A DNA stretch of 18,910 bases, taken from NCBI GenBank assembly GCA_902489515.1, contig CABUAL010000004.1:1-18910 (forward strand), written 5' to 3'. The DNA is from an uncultured Collinsella sp. (GTDB taxonomy: Bacteria > Actinomycetota > Coriobacteriia > Coriobacteriales > Coriobacteriaceae). The translations under genes were made by a program, and so were the position numbers. Shown here piece by piece: positions 1 through 5,361 of this stretch. The notes under the pieces were generated by a model. It had not been told where the DNA came from. It saw nothing but the letters and a program-made list of their open reading frames with translations, and made no database searches. How positions within the stretch are numbered: the first letter of the stretch is position 1; each line of letters opens with the position of its first letter.

Positions 1-612
1 GCGTACTTTGGTACGCGAGCGACGGCTTGAGGGGCGAGATGGGGTGTAGTTCTCGACGAGCTGCTGCTCGGAGAAGGACTTCTTGCCCAGGGGCACGTGG
101 CAGATGCCGTAACGGTCGGCGCGATACTCAACGCGGCCGGCCTTGAGCTCGGAGACCATCTTGGCGACGTCCATGGTCACGGTGCCGAGCTTGGGGTTCG
201 GCATGAGGCCACGGGGACCAAGGATCTTACCGATGCGGCCAACCTTGGCCATCATGTTCGGCGTAGCGATAGCGGCGTCGAAGTTGATCTCGCCCTTCTG
301 GATCTGGGCGACGAGCTCGTCGGAACCGATGATGTCGGCGCCGGCAGCCTCGGCCTCGCGGGCCTTCTCGCCCTCGGCGAAGACGGCAACACGAACGGTC
401 TTGCCGGTGCCGTGGGGCAGGGAGATGGAACCACGGATGTTCTGGTCAGCCTTACGAGTATCGATGCCCAGACGGAAGTGGGCCTCGACGGTCTCGTCGA
501 ACTTGGCGGTGTCGAGCTCCTTGATGAGCTTGGCAGCCTGAAGGGGGGTGTAGAGCGTGGCGCGGTCGATCTTCTCGGCAGCGGCGTTATAGCTCTTACC
601 ATGCTTAGCCAT
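1..612 (-). CDS. rplA: 50S ribosomal protein L1, 3' end missing and last ~45 bases corrupted
   Basis: L1 forms the mobile L1 stalk of the large ribosomal subunit near the E site; in many bacteria it also represses its own mRNA. The frame reads [14 protein letters not shown] and carries the family's [16 protein letters not shown] stretch at residues 131-146 and the [16 protein letters not shown] segment after it. L1 similarity runs to about residue 189 (LVENY). The family then continues with a conserved lysine-rich end (KPS..KGKY), but here the frame gives an arginine/serine-rich tail that does not fit. A KPS can be read in another frame of positions 1-45, so indels at the edge are likely. The start at 612 is preferred over the in-frame ATG at 618 because an AGGAGG lies 8 bases before 612 but only 2 before 618. 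It is the last gene of the secE-nusG-rplK-rplA series. Confidence 0.93.
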   Translation of the reverse strand, partial: MAKHGKSYNAAAEKIDRATLYTPLQAAKLIKELDTAKFDETVEAHFRLGIDTRKADQNIRGSISLPHGTGKTVRVAVFAEGEKAREAEAAGADIIGSDELVAQIQKGEINFDAAIATPNMMAKVGRIGKILGPRGLMPNPKLGTVTMDVAKMVSELKAGRVEYRADRYGICHVPLGKKSFSEQQLVENYTPSRPSSRRSRTKVR

Positions 613-662
613 GTGCATTACCTCCTGTGGTTAAACGGGCGTGAGCCCTCCCACATCGTATC

Positions 663-711
663 GTGTGCCCTATTGCACACATATAACGGGCGCCCCGGTC
701 GGAGCACCCGT
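663..711 (-). promoter_or_regulatory. Two hairpins in the rplK-rplA intergenic region
   Basis: Between rplK and rplA the minus strand can fold an 11-bp stem (701-711 with 686-696, two G-U pairs, loop GACC) and then a perfect 6-bp stem GTGTGC/GCACAC (663-680). A shorter GGGC/GCCC stem follows at 637-648, just before the rplA ribosome site. None has a clear U tract, so simple termination is unlikely. An attenuator, an RNA-processing site or a site for L1 feedback would fit, but the choice is inference. Confidence 0.45.
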
Positions 712-729
712 CATTACCTAAAGAAATCG

Positions 730-1158
730 CTACTCAGCGATGGTGACGCCCATGGAGCGGGCGGTACCGGCGATGATCTTCTTGGCGGCGTCAATGTCGT
801 TGGCATTGAGGTCCGGCATCTTGATCTCGGCAATCTTGGTGAGCTGCTCCTGGGAGAGCTGACCGACCTTGTCGGCCTGGGGCTTAGCGGAACCAGACTT
901 GAGGTTCAGCTCCTTCTTGATAAGGTGAGCCGCCGGCGGGGTCTTGGTGATGAAGGAGAAGGACTTGTCCTCGTAGACAGAGATCTCAACGGGGATGATG
1001 TCACCCTTCTTGTCCTGCGTCTCGGCGTTAAAGGCCTGGCAGAACTGCATGATGTTCACGCCAGCAGCGCCCAGGGCGGGGCCGACGGGAGGAGCAGGGT
1101 TTGCTGCACCAGCAGGAATCTGGAGCTTAATGACGTTGGCAACCTTCTTCTCAGCCAT
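730..1158 (-). CDS. rplK: 50S ribosomal protein L11
   Basis: L11 binds 23S rRNA in the GTPase-associated centre and is needed for factor-dependent steps and the stringent response. The protein (142 residues, the usual length) begins [17 protein letters not shown] and contains the flexible proline-rich N-terminal segment [20 protein letters not shown] and the C-terminal RNA-binding domain with the GTARSMG motif near the end. An in-frame ATG exists two codons upstream (1164), but AAAGGA directly abuts it; counted from the ATG at 1158 the spacing is a normal 6 bases, so 1158 is chosen. It lies about 120 bases after nusG and about 117 before rplA, in the universal nusG-rplK-rplA order, so the three are probably co-transcribed. 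Confidence 0.97.
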   Translation of the reverse strand: MAEKKVANVIKLQIPAGAANPAPPVGPALGAAGVNIMQFCQAFNAETQDKKGDIIPVEISVYEDKSFSFITKTPPAAHLIKKELNLKSGSAKPQADKVGQLSQEQLTKIAEIKMPDLNANDIDAAKKIIAGTARSMGVTIAE

Positions 1159-1278
1159 GGTCATTCCTTTCGAATCACGAGTGTGAAGTACTTGCTATAT
1201 CGTAAGCACGCACGTGTTAGAAGCACTCCTGAGATGAGCAGTCACAGAAGAAGCACGCTCGCGCGAACGGACGAAAAC

Positions 1279-1815
1279 TTAAGCGATGACAGCGACCTGG
1301 TTAAAGTCGAGCTCGACCGGCGTCTCGCGGCCAAAGATCATCAGCGTGACCTTGAGCTTGCCAGCCTCGGTGTTAACCTCGGAGACCTTGCCATCAAAGT
1401 CGGTAAGCGGGCCATCGGTGACGCGGACGGACGTACCGACCTCAATATCAACCGAGGTGCGCTTGGGCGAATCGCCCTTACCGGGACGACGAGTCATCTT
1501 GTTGTACTCGTCGCGGGAAAGCGGAGCGGGCTTGCCGTTGCCGCCTAGGAAACCGGTGACGCCGGGCGTGTTACGAACACACGTCCAAGCATCGTCATCC
1601 ATCTCCATGCGGACCAGGACATAACCCGGGAAGATCTTGGAATCCTTGGTCTCACGCTTGCCACCCTCTTTAATCTCGGTGACGCGCTCCATAGGAATCT
1701 CGATATCAAAGATACGGTCCTGCATGCCCATAGTCTCGATGCGATGCTCGAGATCGGACTTAACGCGGTTCTCGTATCCAGAGTAAGTGTGAACGACGTA
1801 CCAACGCTTAGACAT
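1279..1815 (-). CDS. nusG: Transcription termination/antitermination protein NusG
   Basis: NusG binds the RNA polymerase clamp through its NGN domain and couples transcription to Rho or to the ribosome through its KOW domain. The 178-residue protein starts [22 protein letters not shown], a textbook NGN start. It has the [11 protein letters not shown] segment and the [10 protein letters not shown] motif in the NGN domain, and the KOW domain near residues 125-175 ([15 protein letters not shown], then [11 protein letters not shown]). It begins 3 bases after the secE stop; its ribosome site GAGGGG lies in the last codons of secE, so the two are translationally coupled. There is no large insertion of the kind seen in some actinobacterial NusG proteins. 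Confidence 0.97.
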   Translation of the reverse strand: MSKRWYVVHTYSGYENRVKSDLEHRIETMGMQDRIFDIEIPMERVTEIKEGGKRETKDSKIFPGYVLVRMEMDDDAWTCVRNTPGVTGFLGGNGKPAPLSRDEYNKMTRRPGKGDSPKRTSVDIEVGTSVRVTDGPLTDFDGKVSEVNTEAGKLKVTLMIFGRETPVELDFNQVAVIA

Positions 1816-1818
1816 GGT

Positions 1819-2157
1819 TTAGCCCCTCAATCCAGAGAACAGAGCAAGAGCCTCGCCAAAGCCAGCATCGAGCAGAGCGATGACGACGCCGACGACGATC
1901 AGAGAAGCGCAAACGACGACCGAGTAGTTCACGAGCTCCTTCTTATCGGGCCACGTGACACGCTTCATCTCGGACTTGACCGAAGCGAAATACTTCTTGG
2001 TACGGGCGAAGAAACCAGGCTTCTCGTTCTTCTTGGACTTCGCAGCCTTCTCGTTCTTCTTGGCAACGGCCTTCTTGGCCTCAACCTTGGAGTTGGCGGC
2101 AGCTTTGTTGGCAGGTGCCGGCTGCTGAGCCTTCTTCTTGTTCTTCTTGTTGGCCAT
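1819..2157 (-). CDS. secE: Preprotein translocase subunit SecE
   Basis: SecE clamps SecY in the membrane and is essential for protein export. The 112-residue protein has a long lysine/alanine-rich N-terminal tail (residues 1-48) followed by the conserved amphipathic helix FFARTKKYFASVKSEMKRVTWPDKKE, where RVTWP is the SecE signature, and one membrane helix (VVVCASLIVVGVVIALL). This is the single-helix form usual outside enterobacteria. The charged tail is typical of actinobacterial SecE. It is followed after 3 bases by nusG. The ribosome site GGAGG precedes ATG at 2157 with good spacing. A tRNA-Trp gene lies upstream. Confidence 0.95.
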   Translation of the reverse strand: MANKKNKKKAQQPAPANKAAANSKVEAKKAVAKKNEKAAKSKKNEKPGFFARTKKYFASVKSEMKRVTWPDKKELVNYSVVVCASLIVVGVVIALLDAGFGEALALFSGLRG

Positions 2158-2196
2158 TTGGGTTACCTCCGCGCAATGCGCTTATACATGAGTAAA

Positions 2197-2224
2197 CCGT
2201 AAGCCCCCAAGTGGGAGCTTACGG
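2197..2224 (-). terminator. Hairpin between tRNA-Trp and secE (attenuator or processing site)
   Basis: The minus strand folds a near-perfect stem of about 12 bp (CCGTAAGC... with ...GCTTACGG, one G-U pair) within 28 bases, followed by TTTACTC. It starts 10 bases after the CCA end of tRNA-Trp. The short U run makes it a weak terminator at best. It may release tRNA-Trp from the secE message or partly terminate it. Confidence 0.5.
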
Positions 2225-2233
2225 AATAATGAC

Positions 2234-2309
2234 TGGCACGCCAGGAAGGACTCGAACCCTCAACACTCGGTTTTGGAGACCGATGCTCTACCAATTGAAC
2301 TACTGGCGT
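2234..2309 (-). tRNA. tRNA-Trp (anticodon CCA)
   Basis: A complete cloverleaf of 76 bases: acceptor stem ACGCCAG/CTGGCGT (perfect), D arm, anticodon loop CTCCAAA giving anticodon CCA (reads UGG), T arm GAGGG-TTCGAGT-CCTTC, discriminator G and encoded CCA. It lies between rpmG and secE, a position for tRNA-Trp seen in many bacteria, and is probably co-transcribed with them. Confidence 0.97.
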
Positions 2310-2322
2310 ATGTGACTAGAGA

Positions 2323-2472
2323 CTAGCGAGTCTCTTTGTGCAGCGTGTGGTGACGGCACCAGGGGCAATACTTCTTGATCTCCATACGATCAGGCATGGT
2401 CGACTTGTTCTTGGTGGTCGTATAGTTGCGGCGCTTGCACTCAGTGCACGCAAGAGTAACTAGAGTACGCAT
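2323..2472 (-). CDS. rpmG: 50S ribosomal protein L33
   Basis: A 49-residue protein starting [23 protein letters not shown] and ending near [17 protein letters not shown]. The two Cys pairs (CTEC and CPWC) make the zinc-ribbon (zinc-binding) form of L33, so this is not the cysteine-free form used under zinc shortage. L33 sits near the tRNA exit site of the large subunit. Length and sequence are normal for the family. AGGA lies shortly before the ATG at 2472. It heads the rpmG-tRNA-Trp-secE-nusG-rplK-rplA transcription unit and has a strong promoter about 50 bases upstream. Confidence 0.96.
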   Translation of the reverse strand: MRTLVTLACTECKRRNYTTTKNKSTMPDRMEIKKYCPWCRHHTLHKETR

Positions 2473-2519
2473 GTATCCTGAACCTTTCATTTCCGCCCCG
2501 TACGGGCACGAGTTGTTAC

Positions 2520-2547
2520 TTTATCAGCTCCACGTAAGTGCTGTCAA
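2520..2547 (-). promoter_or_regulatory. Sigma70-type promoter for the rpmG-secE-nusG-rplK unit
   Basis: The minus strand has a perfect -35 box TTGACA (2547-2542) and a -10-like GATAAA (2525-2520) with a 16-base spacer; TAAAGT two bases further on is an alternative -10. It lies about 50 bases before the rpmG start and after the tuf terminator. The bases around the -35 box nearly match those of the tRNA-operon promoter at 4315-4344. Confidence 0.65.
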
Positions 2548-2692
2548 TGAAAACCTCGAGTCAATTGGTTCTCGGTGGATCCATTCATATTTGGAACACA
2601 TCAATGAAGCCATCGAGAGCTAATCGACGGTGCATCCAGGACCATTATCGATCCTCTCGACACCAGCAACGGCTCAATATCCATTGCAGAAA

Positions 2693-2724
2693 AGAACCCG
2701 GCACCCATATAAGTGCCGGGTTCT
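2693..2724 (-). terminator. Rho-independent terminator of tuf
   Basis: A perfect 12-bp GC-rich stem (AGAACCCGGCAC pairing with GTGCCGGGTTCT) with an 8-base loop, followed on the minus strand by TTTTC. It lies 28 bases after the tuf stop codon. It separates tuf transcription from rpmG, which has its own promoter. Confidence 0.88.
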
Positions 2725-2751
2725 CTAAGTCAGCTATATCAAAGAGCTAAT

Positions 2752-3908
2752 TTACTCAATGATCGTGGAGACGATGCCCGAACCGACGGTGTGGCCACCC
2801 TCGCGGATAGCGAAGCGCAAGCCCTCCTCCATGGCGATCGGGTGGATGAGGTCGCCCTCGATGGTGATGTGGTCACCAGGCATAGCCATCTCGGTGCCCT
2901 CGGGGAGCTTGACCGTACCGGTAACGTCGGTGGTACGGAAGTAGAACTGAGGACGATAACCATCGAAGAACGGGGTGTGACGGCCGCCCTCCTCCTTGGT
3001 CAGAACGTAGATCTCGCCGGTGAACTTGGTGTGCGGGGTAACCGAACCGGGCTTGCAGAGAACCTGGCCGCGCTCGATGTCCTCACGCTTGATGCCGCGG
3101 AGCAGCAGACCGACGTTGTCGCCAGCCTCGCAGAAGTCCATGGACTTACGGAACATCTCGATACCGGTAACGACGGTGTTCTGGGTATCCTTGATGCCGA
3201 CGATCTCGACGGGCTCGTTGAGCTTGAGCTCACCGCGCTCGACACGGCCAGTAGCAACGGTACCACGGCCGGAGATGGTCATAACGTCCTCAACGGCCAT
3301 CAGGAACGGGAGGTCGTTGTTACGAGCAGGCGTCGGGATGTACTCGTCGACGGCCTTCATGAGCTCGCGAATGGCGTCCATCCACTTGGCGTCGCCCTCG
3401 AGAGCGCCCAGAGCGGAGCCACGGATGACGGGGATGTCGTCGCCGGGGAAATCGTACTCGGAGAGGAGCTCACGGGTCTCCATCTCGACGAGGTCGATGA
3501 GCTCGTCATCGTCGACCATGTCGCACTTGTTCAGGAAGACGACGATGTAGGGAACGCCGACCTGACGGGCGAGCAGGATGTGCTCGCGAGTCTGAGCCAT
3601 GGGGCCATCTGAGCAGCGCCGGAGATCATGTTCTTGACATAGTCGGCGTGGCCCGGGCAGTCAACGTGAGCGTAGTGACGGGCAGCGGTCTCGTACTCAA
3701 CGTGGGAGACGGAAATCGTAATGCCGCGCTCGCGCTCCTCGGGAGCCTTGTCGATGTTCTCGAACGCAGTGAAGTCAGCCTTGCAGCCCTCGGTCTCGGA
3801 GAGAACCTTGGTGATGGCAGCGGTCAGAGTGGTCTTGCCGTGGTCGACGTGACCGATGGTGCCGATGTTAACATGGGGCTTGGTACGCTCAAACTTCTCT
3901 TTGGCCAT
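2752..3908 (-). pseudogene. tuf: Elongation factor Tu, frame broken by an apparent 34-base deletion
   Basis: EF-Tu delivers aminoacyl-tRNA to the ribosome as a GTPase. The 5' part (3908 down to about 3600) encodes [28 protein letters not shown] with the P-loop GHVDHGKT at residues 19-26, switch regions (GITI), DCPGH and GAAQM. The 3' part (from about 3600 to 2752) continues in another frame with [18 protein letters not shown], the NKCD guanine-specificity motif and domains II and III, ending VSTIIE. Family members read DGAILVxAATDG between the two parts; that strand of the G domain is missing. The region is 1157 bases; adding 34 gives 397 codons, the normal size. EF-Tu is essential, so either another copy exists or this is an assembly error. 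GAGGAGG precedes the start. Confidence 0.9.
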
Positions 3909-3951
3909 AAAGCCCTCCTCTTAACAGGTCGTCCCCGGACGGGACTTTGCC

Positions 3952-3960
3952 TTTATACCA
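3952..3960 (-). promoter_or_regulatory. Possible extended -10 promoter of tuf
   Basis: TGGTATAAA on the minus strand fits an extended -10 box (TGnTATAAT). It lies 44 bases before the tuf start, and no good -35 box is seen. Just upstream (3965-3991) is a 10-bp hairpin with one G-U pair and loop TAGTATG, directly after tRNA-Met; without a U tract it may be a processing or partial termination site. Tuf may also be read from the tRNA promoter. Confidence 0.4.
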
Positions 3961-4004
3961 TAGTGGCCTCTCAACATACTATTGAGAAGCCACCGTGTTA
4001 CCTA

Positions 4005-4081
4005 TGGTAGCGGTGACTGGATTCGAACCAGTGACGCCACGGGTATGAACCGTGTGCTCTAACCAACTGAGCTACACCGCC
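4005..4081 (-). tRNA. tRNA-Met (anticodon CAT, elongator type)
   Basis: A 77-base cloverleaf: acceptor GGCGGTG/CACCGCT (first pair G-U), D arm GCTCAGTTGGTTAGAGC, anticodon stem CACGG/CCGTG with loop TTCATAC, T arm ACTGG-TTCGAAT-CCAGT, discriminator A and encoded CCA. The anticodon stem lacks the three G-C pairs of initiator tRNA and the first acceptor pair is not a mismatch, so elongator Met is the best call. A lysidine-modified tRNA-Ile(CAU) cannot be excluded by sequence alone. Confidence 0.93.
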
Positions 4082-4084
4082 GGA

Positions 4085-4160
4085 TGGAGCCTGCAACCAG
4101 ACTTGAACTGGTGACCTCTTCGTTACCAACGAAGTGCTCTACCGACTGAGCTATACAGGC
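4085..4160 (-). tRNA. tRNA-Thr (anticodon GGT)
   Basis: A 76-base cloverleaf: acceptor GCCTGTA/TGCAGGC, D arm GCTCAGTCGGTAGAGC, anticodon stem CTTCG/CGAAG with loop TTGGTAA, T arm ACCAG-TTCAAGT-CTGGT, discriminator T and encoded CCA. It lies only 3 bases from tRNA-Met, so the two are processed from one transcript. Confidence 0.96.
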
Positions 4161-4170
4161 ACTTGACGGG

Positions 4171-4252
4171 TGGGAGCTATAGGATTCGAACCTATGTAGG
4201 CAGAGCCAACGGGTTTACAGCCCGTCCCCATTAACCACTCGGGCAAACTCCC
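4171..4252 (-). tRNA. tRNA-Tyr (anticodon GTA)
   Basis: An 82-base class II tRNA: acceptor GGGAGTT/AGCTCCC, anticodon stem ACGGG/CCCGT with loop CTGTAAA, a long variable arm, T arm ATAGG-TTCGAAT-CCTAT and discriminator A. The gene is followed by CCC, not CCA, so unlike its neighbours its 3' CCA must be added by the tRNA nucleotidyltransferase. It is the first gene of the Tyr-Thr-Met(-tuf) unit. Confidence 0.95.
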
Positions 4253-4314
4253 AATCGTTCAAGTATCCGCAGGTCCTTTGGTCTTTTGGACCGCCGCCCC
4301 CGCGAACGAAGAAG

Positions 4315-4344
4315 ATAATACGATGCCACCTTGGGGGCTGTCAA
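4315..4344 (-). promoter_or_regulatory. Strong sigma70-type promoter of the tRNA-Tyr/Thr/Met operon
   Basis: Minus strand -35 TTGACA (4344-4339, perfect) and -10 TATTAT (4320-4315, 5 of 6) with an 18-base spacer, about 60 bases before tRNA-Tyr. The transcribed leader contains a small GGTCC/GGACC hairpin (4272-4292). The sequence around the -35 closely matches the rpmG promoter. Confidence 0.8.
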
Positions 4345-4580
4345 CGAAAACCTCTAGATACACGGTGCCGGGCGTATCTATATAGCCGTGACCTGCGGTT
4401 TTATTGAGTTTGGATATGAAGGACAGTGGTTTTGGATACTGAGGTGACGTTTCCCAAGGTAACACTTTGCTGTAGTGGAGTACACCTTCAGTATCGAACT
4501 TCGATACCAGCTTATTTGCACCTATATATAGGTCGAGATCGGGGCTGCCCAGACAGAAGATTGCTCTTCCCAGGCAAAAT
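4345..4580. other. Intergenic stretch with no convincing gene; small palindromes
   Basis: No open frame here looks protein-coding. A minus-strand frame of 130 codons (4259-4651) crosses both the tRNA promoter and the repeat field, so it is judged spurious. A perfect odd palindrome GTATCGAA-C-TTCGATAC lies at 4491-4507. A looser inverted repeat, GATACTGAGGT (4435-4445) with ACCTTCAGTATC (4484-4495), shares its GATAC core. These could be protein-binding sites; nothing else is recognised. Confidence 0.4.
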
Positions 4581-4725
4581 CGAGCGTGGATTTTCTTCCG
4601 TTTGAAATCGAGCGTGGATAATCTCCCACTTTGCCGTGCCATCGAATCCAAAGTGGCAGATTATCCACGCTCATTCACTAGGCGGAAGATTTTCCACGCT
4701 CGTGTGTCCGATAATCCACGCTCGA
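4581..4725. repeat. Nested inverted repeat with five copies of a GAGCGTGGATWATC motif
   Basis: Two forward copies of the motif (4581-4600, 4609-4625) face three reverse copies (starting about 4659, 4683 and 4709). The inner arms 4610-4633 and 4649-4672 match over 24 bases with one mismatch, leaving a 15-base loop. The outer copies at 4581-4600 and 4683-4702 also pair except for a 3-base block, so the whole can form a hairpin or cruciform with arms of ~53 bases. Two copies contain TTATCCACG (or its complement), one base off the DnaA box TTATCCACA. It is probably a dispersed palindromic element or a multi-site binding region; no coding content is seen. Confidence 0.8.
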
Positions 4726-4754
4726 TGACGATGACCAACCTCGCCCCGGCCTAT

Positions 4755-4970
4755 GTCTCGATCTGTAACAGTAAGAGGGTTATTCCTCCCCCATCTGTTA
4801 CAGATCGAGATATTACGCAGAGACACCAGCTTACGTCTCATTCTGTAACAGTAAGAACGGTTTCAGCCTCTTCGTGTTACAGATCGAGATATTATCGGCC
4901 AACCCTTGGCATTGTCTCAATCTGTAACTATAAGGAGGGTTTTCAGCCCACCCGTGTTACAGATCGAGAC
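4755..4970. repeat. Three palindromic units with an 80-base period
   Basis: Units lie at 4755-4811, 4835-4890 and 4914-4970 (57, 56, 57 bases), separated by two unique 23-base spacers. Each unit starts with GTCTCxxTCTGTAAC and ends with TGTTACAGATCGAGAY, forming a 15-16 bp stem. The centres differ but keep a TAAG..GGTT..CC pattern; on the minus strand units 2 and 3 keep GGCTGAAA..CC as an apparent terminal loop. Mismatches in the stems become G-U pairs mainly on the minus strand, which hints at RNA folding in that direction. The regular spacing recalls a short array, but the repeats are long palindromes, there are only two spacers and no cas genes, so this is not called CRISPR. Confidence 0.8.
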
Positions 4971-5024
4971 AAACCTGAAGCTTGGTGGGAGTCAAACCCG
5001 CTTACATGTCGACATAAATAGAAA

Positions 5025-5054
5025 CGGGCCCTGTCCCACAAGGAACAGAGCCCG
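5025..5054 (-). terminator. Terminator of tRNA-Thr(TGT)
   Basis: Minus strand RNA folds a 13-bp stem with two G-U pairs (starting CGGGCTCTG, ending CAGGGCCCG) with loop TTGT, followed by TTTCTATTT. It starts 10 bases after the CCA end of the tRNA. Confidence 0.8.
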
Positions 5055-5063
5055 AAACTCTCA

Positions 5064-5138
5064 TGGAGCCAGTGACAGGAATCGAACCTGCAACCCACTG
5101 ATTACAAATCAGTTGCGCTACCGTTGCGCCACACTGGC
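5064..5138 (-). tRNA. tRNA-Thr (anticodon TGT)
   Basis: A 75-base cloverleaf: acceptor GCCAGTG/CACTGGC (perfect), D arm GCGCAACGGTAGCGC, anticodon stem ACTGA/TCAGT with loop TTTGTAA, T arm GCAGG-TTCGATT-CCTGT, discriminator T and encoded CCA. A single-gene unit with its own terminator; it reads ACA/ACG, complementing the GGT isoacceptor at 4085-4160. A weak promoter (TTGTTG at 5240-5235, 18 bases, TATAAC at 5216-5211) lies upstream. Confidence 0.96.
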
Positions 5139-5290
5139 ACACTTGGCGCTTTCGCGCGAAGCCAGTTAAGAATAAAGGAATTGCGGACGGGGCGCAACAG
5201 GCCGCACGTCGTTATACAAATATGCAAAATCCAGCAACAACAGGTACCGGGCCCGTTCATTTCTGTCGGTTCACCCTCAATCTTAAAAGC

Positions 5291-5351
5291 ATTCGTCAAA
5301 ACGAATAGTTTTAATTACAATTGGCTATATAAAACTATTCGTTTTGACGAA
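5291..5351 (+). promoter_or_regulatory. 22-bp perfect inverted repeat: likely autoregulatory operator
   Basis: Arms 5292-5313 and 5330-5351 are exact reverse complements of 22 bases, separated by 16 AT-rich bases that include CTATAT, a possible -10 region. Each arm also contains a shorter palindrome ATTCGT-N4-ACGAA(T), so the region offers two operator-like sites in opposite orientation. The right arm ends in GAAGGG, which serves as ribosome site for the next gene. Binding by that gene's own DNA-binding domain would block both promoter and ribosome site; this is inference. Confidence 0.75.
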
Positions 5352-5361
5352 GGGTTTCGCG

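Noticed and set aside
97..1548. Long plus-strand open frame of 483 codons across rplA, rplK and nusG
   Set aside because: It is antisense to three clear genes and crosses their intergenic regions; its composition (Leu/Gly/Asp-rich) is the usual shadow of GC-rich coding DNA.
4259..4651. Minus-strand frame of 130 codons
   Set aside because: It runs through the inverted-repeat field and the strong tRNA promoter, has no recognised motif and no good ribosome site.
4581..4725. Chromosomal replication origin
   Set aside because: The DnaA-like cores are all one or more bases off, there is no AT-rich unwinding region and no dnaA/dnaN genes nearby; the cruciform repeat explanation is simpler.
4755..4970. 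CRISPR array
   Set aside because: Spacing is regular, but the repeats are ~57-base palindromes with variable centres, only two spacers exist and no cas gene is in the window.
4602..5021. Plus-strand frame of 139 codons
   Set aside because: It is made almost entirely of the two palindromic repeat fields.
4906..5169. Plus-strand frame containing SDRNRTCNPLITNQLRYRCAT
   Set aside because: This is the antisense of tRNA-Thr(TGT); such tRNA-derived peptides are a known source of false proteins in databases.
5344..5361. TTG start for the HTH-HipA fusion
   Set aside because: It lies within the palindrome and lacks a ribosome site; ATG 5362 has GAAGGG at good distance and starts the HTH domain properly.
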